Shown here piece after piece: positions 5,157-5,689 of a stretch of DNA of 5,689 nucleotides. The translations under genes and the position numbers were made by a program. This DNA is from Desulfobacterales bacterium (GTDB lineage: Bacteria; Desulfobacterota; Desulfobacteria; Desulfobacterales; BuS5), in NCBI GenBank assembly GCA_016735355.1, contig JAERRQ010000135.1, positions 1 through 5,689 on the forward strand. Reading direction: 5' to 3'. Every line of letters starts with the position of its first letter. Position 1 is the stretch's first letter. Under the pieces are notes generated by a model. The model saw nothing but the letters and a program-made list of their open reading frames with translations, was not told where the DNA came from and did no database searches.

Positions 5157-5689
5157 ATGGGAAGGGATGTAACCTTATACCCCAAGAAAGCAAAAAGAGA
5201 TGACCTGAGAAAATATCTTGAGGGGTTAGGATTTGTAAAATGTGGACACTTTTGGGATTGGCCTAAGGGAACCCTCAATTATTCATGGTTCAATTATGAA
5301 GATTTTAAATCCATAGATGGTGTTTCCGCAGATATATACCCTGTGTCAGGTGATGAGTTGGGTATCACGGGAAATGAGTGGGCTCTTCACGTTCGTAAGC
5401 TTTACAGTGCCAGTTGGTATGACGTTAAGATGTTCAACGAAGTTTTGAGAGGTGCGAGAAAAGTTTTTGGCGGCACTATAAAAGGCGACTATGGTACTAA
5501 TCGATATGCTCCGTTATGGGATGATGAAAGCACACCAATAAGCAGAGCTATTTCTTCCACTGACGGCCATGCAAATCAAGAAATATCGGCAGTAAAATTT
5601 GCATTGCCGGAATCATCCATAAAGCAGCCCGAACCTAGCGGCGAAAAAATAGATGATTTTCTTGAATATACCCAAAGCCTATGTCCCAG
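5157..5689 (+). CDS. Unrecognised protein, 3' partial
   Basis: The ATG at 5157 is preceded by GGGAG (5144-5148) at 8 nt, and an in-frame TGA at 5154-5156 rules out an earlier start. The frame is open for 177 codons to the window edge. The protein begins MGRDVTLYPKKAKRDDLRKY, then FVKCGHFWDWP and FNYEDFKSIDGVSADIYPV, and has a region rich in Trp and Tyr (WALHVRKLYSASWYDVKMFN; RGARKVFGG; DYGTNRYAP). A polar stretch with Ser and Glu follows. There is no signal peptide or membrane helix in the visible part, so it is probably cytoplasmic. The low GC and long clean frame contrast with the decayed genes to its left and suggest separate arrival. I do not recognise the family; a role in defence or as an immunity protein would be a guess only. 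Confidence 0.8.
   Translation, partial: MGRDVTLYPKKAKRDDLRKYLEGLGFVKCGHFWDWPKGTLNYSWFNYEDFKSIDGVSADIYPVSGDELGITGNEWALHVRKLYSASWYDVKMFNEVLRGARKVFGGTIKGDYGTNRYAPLWDDESTPISRAISSTDGHANQEISAVKFALPESSIKQPEPSGEKIDDFLEYTQSLCP

Noticed and set aside
1..5689. tRNA, rRNA, CRISPR array or riboswitch
   Set aside because: No cloverleaf, rRNA-like block, regularly spaced repeats or known riboswitch core could be recognised on either strand.

Overview
The window looks like an accessory, decaying stretch of a Gram-negative chromosome. A VPLPA-type (PEP-CTERM-like) sorting tail, a periplasmic-sensor histidine kinase, an ISKra4-like transposase and a hydantoinase/oxoprolinase gene together would suit a deltaproteobacterium of the sulfate-reducing or syntrophic kind. 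That placement is inference from gene content; no marker gene is present.

Left part (1-2289). The 3' half of an intact hyuA-type hydantoinase/N-methylhydantoinase/5-oxoprolinase gene enters from the left on the + strand and stops at 1009. A perfect 28-bp palindrome follows (1061-1088). Two minus-strand genes converge on it: a frameshifted, 3'-truncated remnant of a GMC-type FAD oxidoreductase (1119-1524), and an apparently intact secreted protein of 250 residues with a signal peptide and a VPLPA C-terminal anchor (1537-2289).

Middle (2322-3776). A minus-strand ABC exporter locus has collapsed. The N-terminal third of the ATPase, with Walker A, is joined directly to the C-terminal end of an ABC-2 permease. 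Upstream of it lie a plausible promoter and a pair of 11-bp direct repeats. Next comes the right-hand part of an ISKra4-like insertion sequence. Its transposase has lost its N-terminus, carries a 2-base frameshift, and is interrupted by a 128-bp hairpin element flanked by 9-bp direct repeats. Removing the element and one repeat restores the reading frame exactly, so it looks like a nested MITE.

Right part (3777-5689). The sequence after the IS end is a sensor histidine kinase without its N-terminus (sensor remnant, one membrane segment, HAMP, DHp, ATPase). It is interrupted by two -1-type frameshifts. The second lies exactly on an A_AAA_AAG heptamer followed at 5 nt by a GC-rich hairpin, which is the layout of a programmed -1 frameshift site, although decay in a poly-A tract is the simpler reading. 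A good promoter-like pair and an unrecognised gene (from 5157, running off the window) follow.

Only hyuA, the VPLPA protein and the last gene look functional. No complete pathway is visible, so the region reads as a junction of deleted loci around transposon debris.
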